Source of the DNA: Streptomyces sp. NRRL WC-3626
GTDB taxonomy: Bacteria; Actinomycetota; Actinomycetes; Streptomycetales; Streptomycetaceae
Direction: 5' to 3'
DNA: 64,000 nucleotides
NCBI RefSeq assembly: GCF_000718785.1
Contig: NZ_JOCA01000001.1
Location: 310,001-374,000, forward strand
The notes beneath the pieces are model-generated. The model was given only the letters and a program-made list of their open reading frames with translations. It had not been told where the DNA came from and made no database searches. This document shows, one piece after another, positions 50,145 through 59,100 of this stretch (positions within the stretch are counted from its first letter, which is position 1; every line of letters begins with the position of its first letter). The position numbers were made by a program, and so were the translations under genes.

Positions 50145-52270
50145 GCACCACCGCAGAGCTTCTGAAGGGTGCGGCCGAGCTGTTCCCCGGCGAGGTCGTC
50201 ACCAGCGCGCACGTACGGCACTTCGACCTGCCGCTGGGGGCGGGGCGGTTCGCGCTCATCACCCTCGACAACGGTCACGACCACACCAAGCCGACCACGC
50301 TCGGCCCGCAGTCGCTGGCGAACATCGACGCCGCCATCGACCAGGTCGAGAAGGAGGCCGCGGACGGCGGCATCGTCGGCGTCGGCGTCACCGGCAAGCC
50401 GTTCATCTTCGCGGTCGGCGCCGACCTCAAGGGCGTCGAGCTGCTGAAGCGGCACGAGGACGCGCTGGCCATCGGCAAGGGCGGCCACGACGTCTTCAAG
50501 CGGCTGTCGACGCTCGCCGTGCCGACGTTCGCGTACTACAACGGCGCCTCGATGGGCGGCGGCGTGGAGATCGGCCTGCACTGCTCCTACCGGACGGTGT
50601 CCTCGGCCCTGCCCGCGTTCTCCCTCCCCGAGGTCTTCCTCGGTCTGGTGCCCGGCTGGGGCGGCTGCACGCTGCTGCCGAACCTGATCGGCGCCGACAA
50701 GGCCGTCTCGGTCATCATCGAGAACAGCCTCAACCAGAACAAGCAGCTCAAGGGCGCGCAGGTCCACGAACTCGGCATCGCGGACGCGATCTTCGAGGGC
50801 GCGGACTTCCTGGAGCAGTCGCTGATCTGGACCGCGGCCGTCCTCAAGGGCGAGATCGTGATCGAGCGCCCGGTGATCGACCGTGGTGAGGCCTGGGACC
50901 AGGCCGTCGCACGCGGCCGCTTCATCGCCGACGCCAAGGTGCACGGCGCCGCCCCGGCCGCCTACCGCGCGCTGGACATCATCGCCGACGCCAAGAACGG
51001 CGACCTCCAGCAGGGCTACGACGCCGAGGACAAGGCGCTCGCCGACCTCATCATGGGTGGCGAACTCCGGTCCGGCATCTACGCGTTCAACCTGGTGCAG
51101 AAGCGCGGCAAGCGCCCGGCCGGCGCCCCGGACAAGAACCTGGCCCGCCCGGTCACCAAGGTCGGCGTCGTCGGCGCCGGTCTGATGGCCTCCCAGCTCG
51201 CGCTGCTGTTCCTGCGCCGCCTGGAGGTCCCGGTCGTCCTCACCGACATCGACCAGGAGCGCGTCGACAAGGGTGTGGGCTACGTCCACGCCGAGATCGA
51301 CAAGCTGCTCGGCAAGGGCCGGATCAACCAGGACAAGGCCAACCGCCTCAAGGCGCTGGTCTCGGGTGTGCTGGACAAGGCCGAGGGCTTCGCGGACGCG
51401 GACTTCATCATCGAGGCCGTGTTCGAGGAGATGGGCGTCAAGCAGACGGTGTTCGAGGAGGTCGAGGCGGTCGCCCCGGCGCACGCGATCCTCGCCACCA
51501 ACACCTCCTCGCTGTCGGTCTCGGAGATGGCGTCGAAGCTGAAGCACCCCGAGCGGGTCGTCGGCTTCCACTTCTTCAACCCGGTCGCCATCCTCCCGCT
51601 GCTCGAGATCGTCCGCGGTGAGCGGACCGACGACGCTGCTCTGGCCACGGCGTTCGGTGTCGCCAAGAAGCTGAAGAAGACCGCGGTGCTCACCAAGGAC
51701 GCCCCGGCGTTCGTGGTGAACCGCATCCTGACCCGCTTCATGGGCGAGATCCAGAACGTCATCGACGAGGGCACCCCGGTCGAGGTCGCGGAGAAGGCGG
51801 TCGAGCCGCTCGGGCTCCCGATGTCGCCGCTGGTGCTGCTCGAGCTGGTCGGTCCGGCGATCGGCCTGCACGTCTCCGAGACGCTCAACAAGGCGTTCCC
51901 GGACCGCTTCACGGTCTCCCCGAACCTCAAGAAGGTCGTCGGGGCGGGCAAGCGCGGCTTCTACGTCTACGACAGCGGCAAGCCCGAGCTGGACCCCGAG
52001 GTCGCCGCCCTCCTCGAGCAGGGCGACACCGTCCTGACCGAGGAGCAGGTCCGCGACCGCGTCCTGGACGCGGTGGCCCAGGAGATCGGCCTGATGCTCG
52101 CCGAGGGTGTCGTCGCCGAGGCCCAGGACATCGACCTCTGCCTGATCACCGGCGCCGGCTGGCCCTTCCACCTGGGCGGCATCACGCCGTACCTGGACCG
52201 CGAGGGCGTGTCGGAGCGGGTGAACGGGAAGCGGTTCCTGGAGGCCGGGGTGGCGTCGGTCCCGGCGTAG
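50141..52270 (+). CDS. fadB: multifunctional enoyl-CoA hydratase / 3-hydroxyacyl-CoA dehydrogenase
   Basis: 709 residues. N-terminal crotonase domain (about residues 20-220) with GVGVTGKPFIFAVGADL (oxyanion) and YYNGASMGGGVEIGLHCSYR, which contains the catalytic region. C-terminal dehydrogenase domain begins at KVGVVGAGLMASQLALLFLRR near residue 340 (NAD dinucleotide motif), followed by ERVVGFHFFNPVAILPLLEIVRG and the C-terminal helical domain. With FadA it forms the fatty-acid beta-oxidation complex. GTG start overlaps fadA. The 3' end is closed by a perfect palindrome. Confidence 0.95.
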   Translation: MSTTAELLKGAAELFPGEVVTSAHVRHFDLPLGAGRFALITLDNGHDHTKPTTLGPQSLANIDAAIDQVEKEAADGGIVGVGVTGKPFIFAVGADLKGVELLKRHEDALAIGKGGHDVFKRLSTLAVPTFAYYNGASMGGGVEIGLHCSYRTVSSALPAFSLPEVFLGLVPGWGGCTLLPNLIGADKAVSVIIENSLNQNKQLKGAQVHELGIADAIFEGADFLEQSLIWTAAVLKGEIVIERPVIDRGEAWDQAVARGRFIADAKVHGAAPAAYRALDIIADAKNGDLQQGYDAEDKALADLIMGGELRSGIYAFNLVQKRGKRPAGAPDKNLARPVTKVGVVGAGLMASQLALLFLRRLEVPVVLTDIDQERVDKGVGYVHAEIDKLLGKGRINQDKANRLKALVSGVLDKAEGFADADFIIEAVFEEMGVKQTVFEEVEAVAPAHAILATNTSSLSVSEMASKLKHPERVVGFHFFNPVAILPLLEIVRGERTDDAALATAFGVAKKLKKTAVLTKDAPAFVVNRILTRFMGEIQNVIDEGTPVEVAEKAVEPLGLPMSPLVLLELVGPAIGLHVSETLNKAFPDRFTVSPNLKKVVGAGKRGFYVYDSGKPELDPEVAALLEQGDTVLTEEQVRDRVLDAVAQEIGLMLAEGVVAEAQDIDLCLITGAGWPFHLGGITPYLDREGVSERVNGKRFLEAGVASVPA

Positions 52271-52286
52271 TACCCGCAGACAACCG

Positions 52287-52326
52287 AAGGGCCCCTGGAA
52301 TTCGCCGGCGAATTCCAGGGGCCCTT
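52287..52326. terminator. perfect 40-bp palindromic terminator
   Basis: Arms 52287-52306 and 52307-52326 are exact 20-nt reverse complements with no spacer. They begin AAGGGCCCCTGGAATTC and end GAATTCCAGGGGCCCTT. It lies between the convergent fadB and Asp2-like genes. The hairpin would end transcription from both directions. Confidence 0.85.
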
Positions 52327-52343
52327 GTCATGGGGGCGGACGG

Positions 52344-53852
52344 TCAGTAACCGAAGGGCGAGGCTCCCGCCGTGACGTGCATGACGTCGAAGGGGACGAG
52401 GGCCGCCGGGGTCTCGGTCCCCACGGCGTCCACGGCGAACACCTCCACGGTGTGCATGCCTTCCTGCCAGGGCCACCCGGCGTCCCAGACCCACCGTCCG
52501 TCGGCCGCGACCGGAGCCGTGCCCAGCAGGGTGCCCCCCGCTCTGAAACCCACCTGTACCGCTCCCCCGGCGAAGCCGGCGAAGCGTACGGCCGGCCCCG
52601 CGACCTGCTCGTAGGCCGCCGGCGCCTGGACCGTCGGCGCCGTCGGCGCGCCGTGCGCCGGGGGCGCCGGCACGGGGGCTCCGGGCTGGGCCGGGATTCC
52701 GGGCCCGGCGGCGGCCGCCGCGCCGGCCACGGCGGTGAACGCGACGACGGTGCCCTTGGTGTGGCGCTTCTCCGCGTCCCAGGCGACGGCCTTCACCAGG
52801 TGGTCGCCCGCGCTCCAGGGCTTGTCCCGCTTCCACGCCCACGTGCCGTCCGGGGCCACCGAGGGGGAGCCCAGGAACTTGCCGTGCTCCCAGAGGCTCA
52901 CCCGGACCGCTCCGGGGGCGGTGCCGGTGAAGTACACGCCGTCCGTGGGCAGTTCCATGTGCGCGAGCGGATGCGTCACCACCGGCATGGGGATCTCGCT
53001 GGGCCGCTCCGCCGAGGTGGCCGACAGATAGCCCTCGAGGGCGGACCGGTCGCGGTCGGGCTCCTCGTACCCGTTGCGCACCATGCCCAGCCTGGGGGGA
53101 AGCCCGTCGGCGAGCATGTTCAGGAGCCCCATGAGGAAGGGGACGTTGCGCCGGGTGACGTCCGAGTGGCGGGTGATGTGAGGGGACTCGCTGAAGACGA
53201 AGTTGAAGTTGTCGTACCCCTGGAAGAGTCCGAGGAAGGGCTCGACCTGCTCCTTGTACTGCTCGTCCTGCGGCGAGGAGAGGAGGTAGATGTTGGAGTG
53301 CCGGGCGACGCCCGAGCGCACCAGGTCCGGGATGAGCGCGTCGACCGTCCGGACGTTCTCCTCCGGAATCCCGTCGCCCAGCATGAACCGGGCGACCTTG
53401 GGGTGCACCCGCTTCACATAGGTGCCGACGAGGAACTGCGGCACGATGGAGACGATGTTGCCGAAGCCGTAACGCATGCCGAAGTAGAGGGCGGCGCTGC
53501 CGCCCTTCGAGCCGCCCCACATCGTGACCTGGTCCGGGGTCAGGTCGAGGGCGTTCATCACCTTGGAGATGACCCCGATCACGGACTGCTCCAGGGAGAA
53601 GTCCATCCCCTCGCACAGGTAGTAGCTGTTCATGCCGTGGAACTGGTCGCGGATCCACAGGATGTTGGACCGGACGGGGTTGAGGACGCCGTTGGACCAG
53701 CCGTAGTCGTCCGTGACCATGAAGTTGGCGAACACGACGAGGAGGTGCCGGTTGCCTCCCTTGGCGTGCGTGAACCGGTACTCGACGGGATACGCGCCGG
53801 AGGTGTCGACCCCGGTGATCAGCTCGCGTGTCTTCGGCGCTGCTTTCGGCAT
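52344..53852 (-). CDS. Asp2-like alpha/beta hydrolase with two Ig-like C-terminal modules
   Basis: 502 residues. The N-terminal domain (residues 1-285) resembles Asp2-type alpha/beta hydrolases (glycan O-acyltransferases of accessory secretion systems): VWGGSKGGSAALYFGMRYG around residue 110 supplies the nucleophile elbow (GGSKGG), LLSSPQDEQYKEQVEPFL a possible catalytic Asp, and HITRHSDVTRRN a His. Two Ig-like modules follow, each with the phrase GSPSVAPDGTWAW or GTAPVAADGRWVW and ending VFAVDA. No signal peptide was seen, so it is probably cytoplasmic. Follows its paralogue by 42 nt. Start ATG 53852 (MPKAAPK) aligns with the paralogue, while ATG 53882 adds ten residues. May modify the neighbouring teichoic-acid-like polymer. 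Confidence 0.75.
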   Translation of the reverse strand: MPKAAPKTRELITGVDTSGAYPVEYRFTHAKGGNRHLLVVFANFMVTDDYGWSNGVLNPVRSNILWIRDQFHGMNSYYLCEGMDFSLEQSVIGVISKVMNALDLTPDQVTMWGGSKGGSAALYFGMRYGFGNIVSIVPQFLVGTYVKRVHPKVARFMLGDGIPEENVRTVDALIPDLVRSGVARHSNIYLLSSPQDEQYKEQVEPFLGLFQGYDNFNFVFSESPHITRHSDVTRRNVPFLMGLLNMLADGLPPRLGMVRNGYEEPDRDRSALEGYLSATSAERPSEIPMPVVTHPLAHMELPTDGVYFTGTAPGAVRVSLWEHGKFLGSPSVAPDGTWAWKRDKPWSAGDHLVKAVAWDAEKRHTKGTVVAFTAVAGAAAAAGPGIPAQPGAPVPAPPAHGAPTAPTVQAPAAYEQVAGPAVRFAGFAGGAVQVGFRAGGTLLGTAPVAADGRWVWDAGWPWQEGMHTVEVFAVDAVGTETPAALVPFDVMHVTAGASPFGY

Positions 53853-53894
53853 GTGTGGTTTCCGCTCGTGGGTTGTCGTCATCGTGGGCCGTCG

Positions 53895-55130
53895 TCAGTA
53901 CCGCGGTGTGTAGTGCCCGGCGGGCACCGAGTGGCCGGGGACCGCGGCCGCACCCGGCGGCTGCCCGGACACGGCCGGCGGGACCGGGACGGGCTCCCGG
54001 TTGACCACGGTGAAGGGGAGTTCGACCCGTGCGGAGTGGAAGCCCGCCGGGTCCACCGCGAAGATCTTGACCACATGCCTGCCGACCGTCCACGGTTCGG
54101 CCGGCTCCCAGGACCAGGTGCCGTCGGCGGCGACCGGCGGCGACGCCACGAACTTGCCGTTGCGCCACATGCTCACCCGCACCGCCCCGTAAGCCGTGCC
54201 GGCGAACCGAGGTCCCGTACGCGGGACTTCCCCGTCGTGGGCCGGCACCGCCACCACGGGCGGTGCGAACGCGTCGGCGCTCTGGACCTTGGAGGTGGCG
54301 GAGAGATAGGCGTCGATGCCGGACCGATCGCGGTCGAACTCCTCGGCGGCATGGCGTACGAACCCCAGCCGGGGTGCGTAACCGTCGGCGAGCAGGTTGA
54401 GCAGACCGACCAGTGCCGGGACGTTCCGCCGGGTCACCGTGGCGTGACCGGTGATGGTCGGCGACTCGCTGTAGAGGAAGTTGAAGTTGTCGTACGCCTG
54501 GAACATGCCGAGGAACGGCTCCACCTGCACGGCGTAGTGCTCGTCCTGCGGCGAGGAGAGCACGTAGATGTTGGCGCCGCGGTTGGCGTGGGCGCGCACC
54601 AGCTCGGGGAGGAGCGTGTCCAGGACCCGCGCGTTGTGCGCCGGTGCCCCGTCGCCCAGCATGTAGGCGGAGACCTTCGGGTGCCGCTTCTCCAGGGCGT
54701 CGCCGATGAGGAACTGCGGGACGATGCCCACGATGTTGCGGTAGCCGTACCGCAGTCCGAAGTAGAGCGCGGCGCTGCCGCCCTTGGAGCCGCCCCACAG
54801 GGTGACCTGGTCAGGTGTCAGTCCCAGGGACCTCATGACGTTCGCGATGAGGTTCTGCACCGAGTCGGCCAGCCCGAAGTCCATGTTTCGGCACAGGTAG
54901 TAGGCGTTCATGCCGTCGAACCGGTCGCGGATCCACAGGATGTTGGCCCGGACGTTGTCGAAGACGCCGTTCGACCACCCGTAGTCGTCGGGCGCGGAGA
55001 AGTTGGCGAAGACGACGACGAGGTGCCGGTTGCCGCTCTTGGCATGGGTGAACCGGTACTCCACCGGGAACGGTCCCGAGGCTTCGATCCCGTTGAGCAC
55101 GTGCCGCCCGTTCGAGGATGCCTTGGACAT
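53895..55130 (-). CDS. Asp2-like alpha/beta hydrolase with one Ig-like module
   Basis: 411 residues, clearly paralogous to the downstream gene along the whole hydrolase domain: EYRFTHAKSGNRHLVVVFANF, DDYGWSNGVFDNVRANILWIRDRFDGMNAYYLC, LWGGSKGGSAALYFGLRYG and LLSSPQDEHY are almost the same. The Ser, Asp and His candidates are kept. It has one Ig-like module (KFVASPPVAADGTWSW) then a Pro/Ala tail. No signal peptide. The ATG at 55130 has GGAG 8 nt upstream. Together with its twin it forms a two-gene operon beside the glycerophosphotransferase gene. The tandem copy suggests that two related substrates or positions are modified. Confidence 0.75.
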   Translation of the reverse strand: MSKASSNGRHVLNGIEASGPFPVEYRFTHAKSGNRHLVVVFANFSAPDDYGWSNGVFDNVRANILWIRDRFDGMNAYYLCRNMDFGLADSVQNLIANVMRSLGLTPDQVTLWGGSKGGSAALYFGLRYGYRNIVGIVPQFLIGDALEKRHPKVSAYMLGDGAPAHNARVLDTLLPELVRAHANRGANIYVLSSPQDEHYAVQVEPFLGMFQAYDNFNFLYSESPTITGHATVTRRNVPALVGLLNLLADGYAPRLGFVRHAAEEFDRDRSGIDAYLSATSKVQSADAFAPPVVAVPAHDGEVPRTGPRFAGTAYGAVRVSMWRNGKFVASPPVAADGTWSWEPAEPWTVGRHVVKIFAVDPAGFHSARVELPFTVVNREPVPVPPAVSGQPPGAAAVPGHSVPAGHYTPRY

Positions 55131-55259
55131 GTACGGACTCCACTCTCAGATGTGCGTCGAAGACGGGCGGCGGCCGGGGCCGCACGCGGACGGCTTCCGG
55201 AGGACCACCGGAACCAGGCGGTTTTGGCTGGTCATCGACGTGTCGGTCATGATGGCCGG

Positions 55260-56147
55260 ATGTTGTGGACCCGCACTCCGTCGTCCCGCCCGCGGGGACG
55301 GCGCCGGCTTGCCGCCGTCGCGTCGGCCGCCGTCCTGGCGGTGGCCGCGGGCGACGGCGGCGGACCGGTCCGCTCCCCGGCCGAGGCGGGGACACTGACC
55401 GTGGCGACCTGGAACATGTGCGGTGTCCGGGACTGGAACTGTGCCGGTACCGGCAGCGGTGAGGCGAAGCGGCGCCGGATGGAACGCCTGGCCACCGGTG
55501 CCGGGGCCCGGGTCCTGTTCCTTCAGGAGACCTGCGCGGCCGACGTCGAGGCGGTGCGCGCGTCCCTCGGGGCGTCCTGGCACACCGAGTTCAGGGCCTA
55601 CCTGCGGCGCGGGCGGGACGGACGCCGTACCGCGGTGCGCTGCGGGGCGCCCGAGAGGGGACAGGCCGGTTACGCCCTGCTGTCCGCGTACCCGCTGTCG
55701 TCCGTGCGTACGGTGTCCGCGCTCCAGCCCACGGTCGGGGTGCGGCGCGGGATCCTGTGCGCGTTCGTCGCGGCGCACGACGTCACGGTGTGTGCCGCGC
55801 ATCTGACCCCGCGCGGTGGTGACCGGGCGCATCCGTCCTGGGAGTTCCGCGACGACCAGCTGAAGGCGCTGGTGGACGCGGTGCCCGGGAAGCGGGTCGT
55901 GTACGGCGGGGATCTGAACGTGGATCCGCCCGGGAAGCACAATCCGCTCTCGTGGGTGTGGCCGGAGAACGCCCACCGTGCGCACCGGGAGTGCGACGCC
56001 TCGCGGCCGGCGCGGGCGACGCATGTGTCGGGGCACAAGCTGGACCATCTGTTCACCGGGCTGCCCGTGCTCGGTTGCCGGGTGAGCGGGACCGGGGTGT
56101 CCGACCACCGTGCCGTGCTGATCCGGGTGGACACCGGCACCGGCTGA
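55260..56147 (+). CDS. exported DNase I-like endonuclease/exonuclease/phosphatase
   Basis: 295 residues. A basic start (RPRGRRRLAAVASAAVLAVAAG) may be a signal or anchor, though the hydrophobic core is short. The EEP fold shows TVATWNMCGVRDWN, ARVLFLQETC, VCAAHLTPRGG, VVYGGDLNVDPPGK, HKLDHLF and SDHRAVL, so every metal and catalytic signature is present. Substrate could be DNA, a phosphodiester or a phospholipid. Start ATG 55260 lacks a clear ribosome site. It is alone on the plus strand between leftward cell-wall genes, so it probably has its own promoter. Confidence 0.8.
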   Translation: MLWTRTPSSRPRGRRRLAAVASAAVLAVAAGDGGGPVRSPAEAGTLTVATWNMCGVRDWNCAGTGSGEAKRRRMERLATGAGARVLFLQETCAADVEAVRASLGASWHTEFRAYLRRGRDGRRTAVRCGAPERGQAGYALLSAYPLSSVRTVSALQPTVGVRRGILCAFVAAHDVTVCAAHLTPRGGDRAHPSWEFRDDQLKALVDAVPGKRVVYGGDLNVDPPGKHNPLSWVWPENAHRAHRECDASRPARATHVSGHKLDHLFTGLPVLGCRVSGTGVSDHRAVLIRVDTGTG

Positions 56148-56167
56148 GGCCGCGGACGGAACCGGCG

Positions 56168-59100
56168 TCACACGATCACGCCTTCGTAGTCGCGGTCGCC
56201 GGAGGGCTGCGTGGGCACGACGCCGAAGAGTCCCGTGGTCGTACGGGGGCCGCTGAACCATTCCGACACGCGCGGTCGCGCGGGGGTCATCGCCCTTCCC
56301 GTGTGCCGGGTGCCGACCGTGCCGACGGCCGGGGCGTGTGCCTGTCCGGGGGCGAGGTCACCACCGGCGACCAGCATCCTGTCCGCGAGCCGGGCGGCGG
56401 CGTACCCGTCGTCCAGGTCGCAGAACTCGTTCTGGAACCAGCGGTACCGCTCGGCGTAGAGGTCCTGGATGGCATCGATGTCGCGGATGGCCGCCACGAG
56501 TTCCTCGGACGAGTGGAGCAGCGGGCCCGGGGCACTGCCCTCGAAGTCGAAGTAGAACCCGCGCAGGGTGTCGCGGTAGTGGTCCAGGTCGTAGGTGAAG
56601 AACAGGATGGGCCGCCCGGTGTTGACGTAGTCGAACATCAGGGAGGAGTAGTCGGTGATCATCACATCGGTGATCAGCGAGAGGTCGGCCATGTCCGGGT
56701 AGTCGGACACGTCGAAGACGAATCCGTCACCGGCGCCCGGCACCGGGTCCACGACGTTGGGGTGGCGGCGCACCATGAGGACGTGGTCGTCCCCGAGCTC
56801 CGCGCGTGCCGCCGCCAGGTCGATGCGGAAGTCCAGCTTGTACTTGCCGGGCGCGTAGAACTGGTCGTCGCGCCAGGTGGGCGCGTACAGGACGACCCTC
56901 TTGCCCTCCGGCAGTCCGATCCTGCGGCGGATCCGCTGCTCCTGGTCCTCCGTGTCCGGCCGGCGCAGGACGTCGTTGCGCGGGTAGCCGCTCTCCACCA
57001 TCTCGCCGGGGAAGCCGAAGGCGCGCTTGAGGATGGGGGTGGAGAAGCTGTTGGGGGACACCAGGATGTCCCAGTTCTGCACCTCCTTCTCGACGCGTTC
57101 CAGATAGCGCTGGTCGGCGAAGTGGATGGACTCGATGTCATGGCCGATCTTCTTCAGCGGCGTGCCGTGCCACGTCTGCACGACGACCTGGCCGTCCCGC
57201 TTCTTGAACCAGTCCGGGAGGTGGTTGTTGGCGACGACGTAGCGGCTGGTGGCGAGGGCCTCGTACCACTGCGGTGACCACATGCGGACGGGTGTCGCCG
57301 TCGGCGGGACCTGGACCTGGTCGTCGCGTACCACCCACAGCTGTTCCAGATCGACGCGACGGCGCAGGAGTTCCTCGTGCAGGGCGCGGGGGCTGTCGGA
57401 GTACTGGGTGCCCTTGAAGGCGTCGAACAGCACGGCGTCGCGCACCGGCTGCCGGCGGGCGTCGGGGTAGGCCTTGGTGCGCAGGATCTTCTGCCGGTAG
57501 GGGCCGCGGGCGTGGTCGGGCATCGCCGAGTGGACGAGGAGCGACAGCCGGTCGTAGGCCTCGGCCTGTATCTCGTAGCGGCGCTCCTTCCTCTCGTAGT
57601 CCTGGGGGAACGCCTCGATCAGATCCTGTTCGATCTTCACCATGAGGTCTTCGAGGCGGTCCTCGCGCGCCACGGCGGAGAGGTCCTGCCGGCGCAGGAA
57701 GAAGTCCCATCGTCCGGCCGCGAGCGGGATGTCCCCGGCCAGGGTCCGCATGGCGGCGGGGGCCAGGACCGCGCGGAACTCGTCGCCCTCCCAGGTGAGG
57801 GGGACGGGGCGTTCGGCGCCGTGGGCGCGCGAACGGATCACCAGATGAGCGGCCCGGTACTCCTCCTCGGTCAGCTGGTCGGCGGCCAGATAGCGGCCCT
57901 GGACCAGCAGTGAGCCGTCGTCCCGCCACTCGCACCGGGACGCGACGGGCAGGGTCGCGCGTTCGAAGAGCACGAGGTAGCCGGAGCCGTTGCGGTGGAC
58001 GACGACCTCACGGTCGTACTCCCGGGTCTGCAGGGTCGCCGGCATGGGGTAGTGGCCGTCGGGGGTGTCCTCCGCCACGACGGGGTACATGGTCATCTTG
58101 CGGCCCTCGACGTGGAAGGTGGTCTTCCAGCCGTTGGCGCCCATGTTCCAGGACTGCGGGACGTCGGCGTCCGTCCCGGCGTGGACGCGGGACTTGGGTA
58201 CGAGGCGGCTGAGGGGAACTCTGGCGGAGAAGGTGCACCAGCCGTCGCCGCCCGGGGTGAAGTGGACGCGTGCGTCGTGCCGTCCCGCGCCGCTCAGGCT
58301 CGTGACGCGGAGCTGGCCCCACTCCGGGACTTTGGGGCCGAGGTAGACGCCGCGCAGCTCCAGCTGGTCGCCGATGAGACGGTGCTGGGTGATCCGGCAG
58401 CGCACGACCTCGACGCGGAGCTTGAGCTTGCCCTGGAGGAAGACCGGAAGGATCCGGGTGTTCTTGTCGACGTACCGGTAGGGCGGGTTGGCGGCGCTGC
58501 CCGCGCCGCCCCGGTCGATGCCCCGGTAGCGGAACAGCCCGCGGCTGAGGACACCGGCGGCCACGTCCCAGGTGCCCTCGACCCACTGGCCCTTGCGCTT
58601 GAGGCGGGCGGTGTCGATACGCGCCTCGAAGCCGGCCCAGTCGTAGCAGTAACGATTCTGGTTGCTGTCCTCGGTGGCCTGCGGCGCGTAGACGGTCTTC
58701 GCCGTCGTGATCATCATGCGCCCCTGCTTCTTGTTCCGCAGGGCGATCGCCTTCACCGACATGTGCTTCTTGTGCACGTTGATGAACCGGACGTACGCGG
58801 TTCCGGTGAGGGTGAGCAGATCGGAGTCGGGGATCCAGCGGGCACCGGACAGCGAGCCGTGCAGGGACAGTTCCTTGTCCAGCCGGTAGGCCTTCTTGTC
58901 GAGGCCCACCTCCCGGTCGCCGAGGTAGGGGTAGTTGAGGTAGCGCCGGAACCGCCGCTGCACGGGCATGGGGCCGCCGCGGCGCTCGAACTCGATGACC
59001 TCGAGGAGTTCGGGCAGCCGCCCCTCGCGCACCAGCAGCCATTTGACGCGGGCGTCCGCGGGCAGTTCGTCGATGATGGTGAGGTCGGACTCGTCGAGGA

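Noticed and set aside
52377-55260. Long plus-strand open frame over the Asp2-like genes, running into the endonuclease
   Set aside because: Only its last 295 residues form a real protein (the endonuclease). The rest is antisense to two paralogous genes with strong family features.
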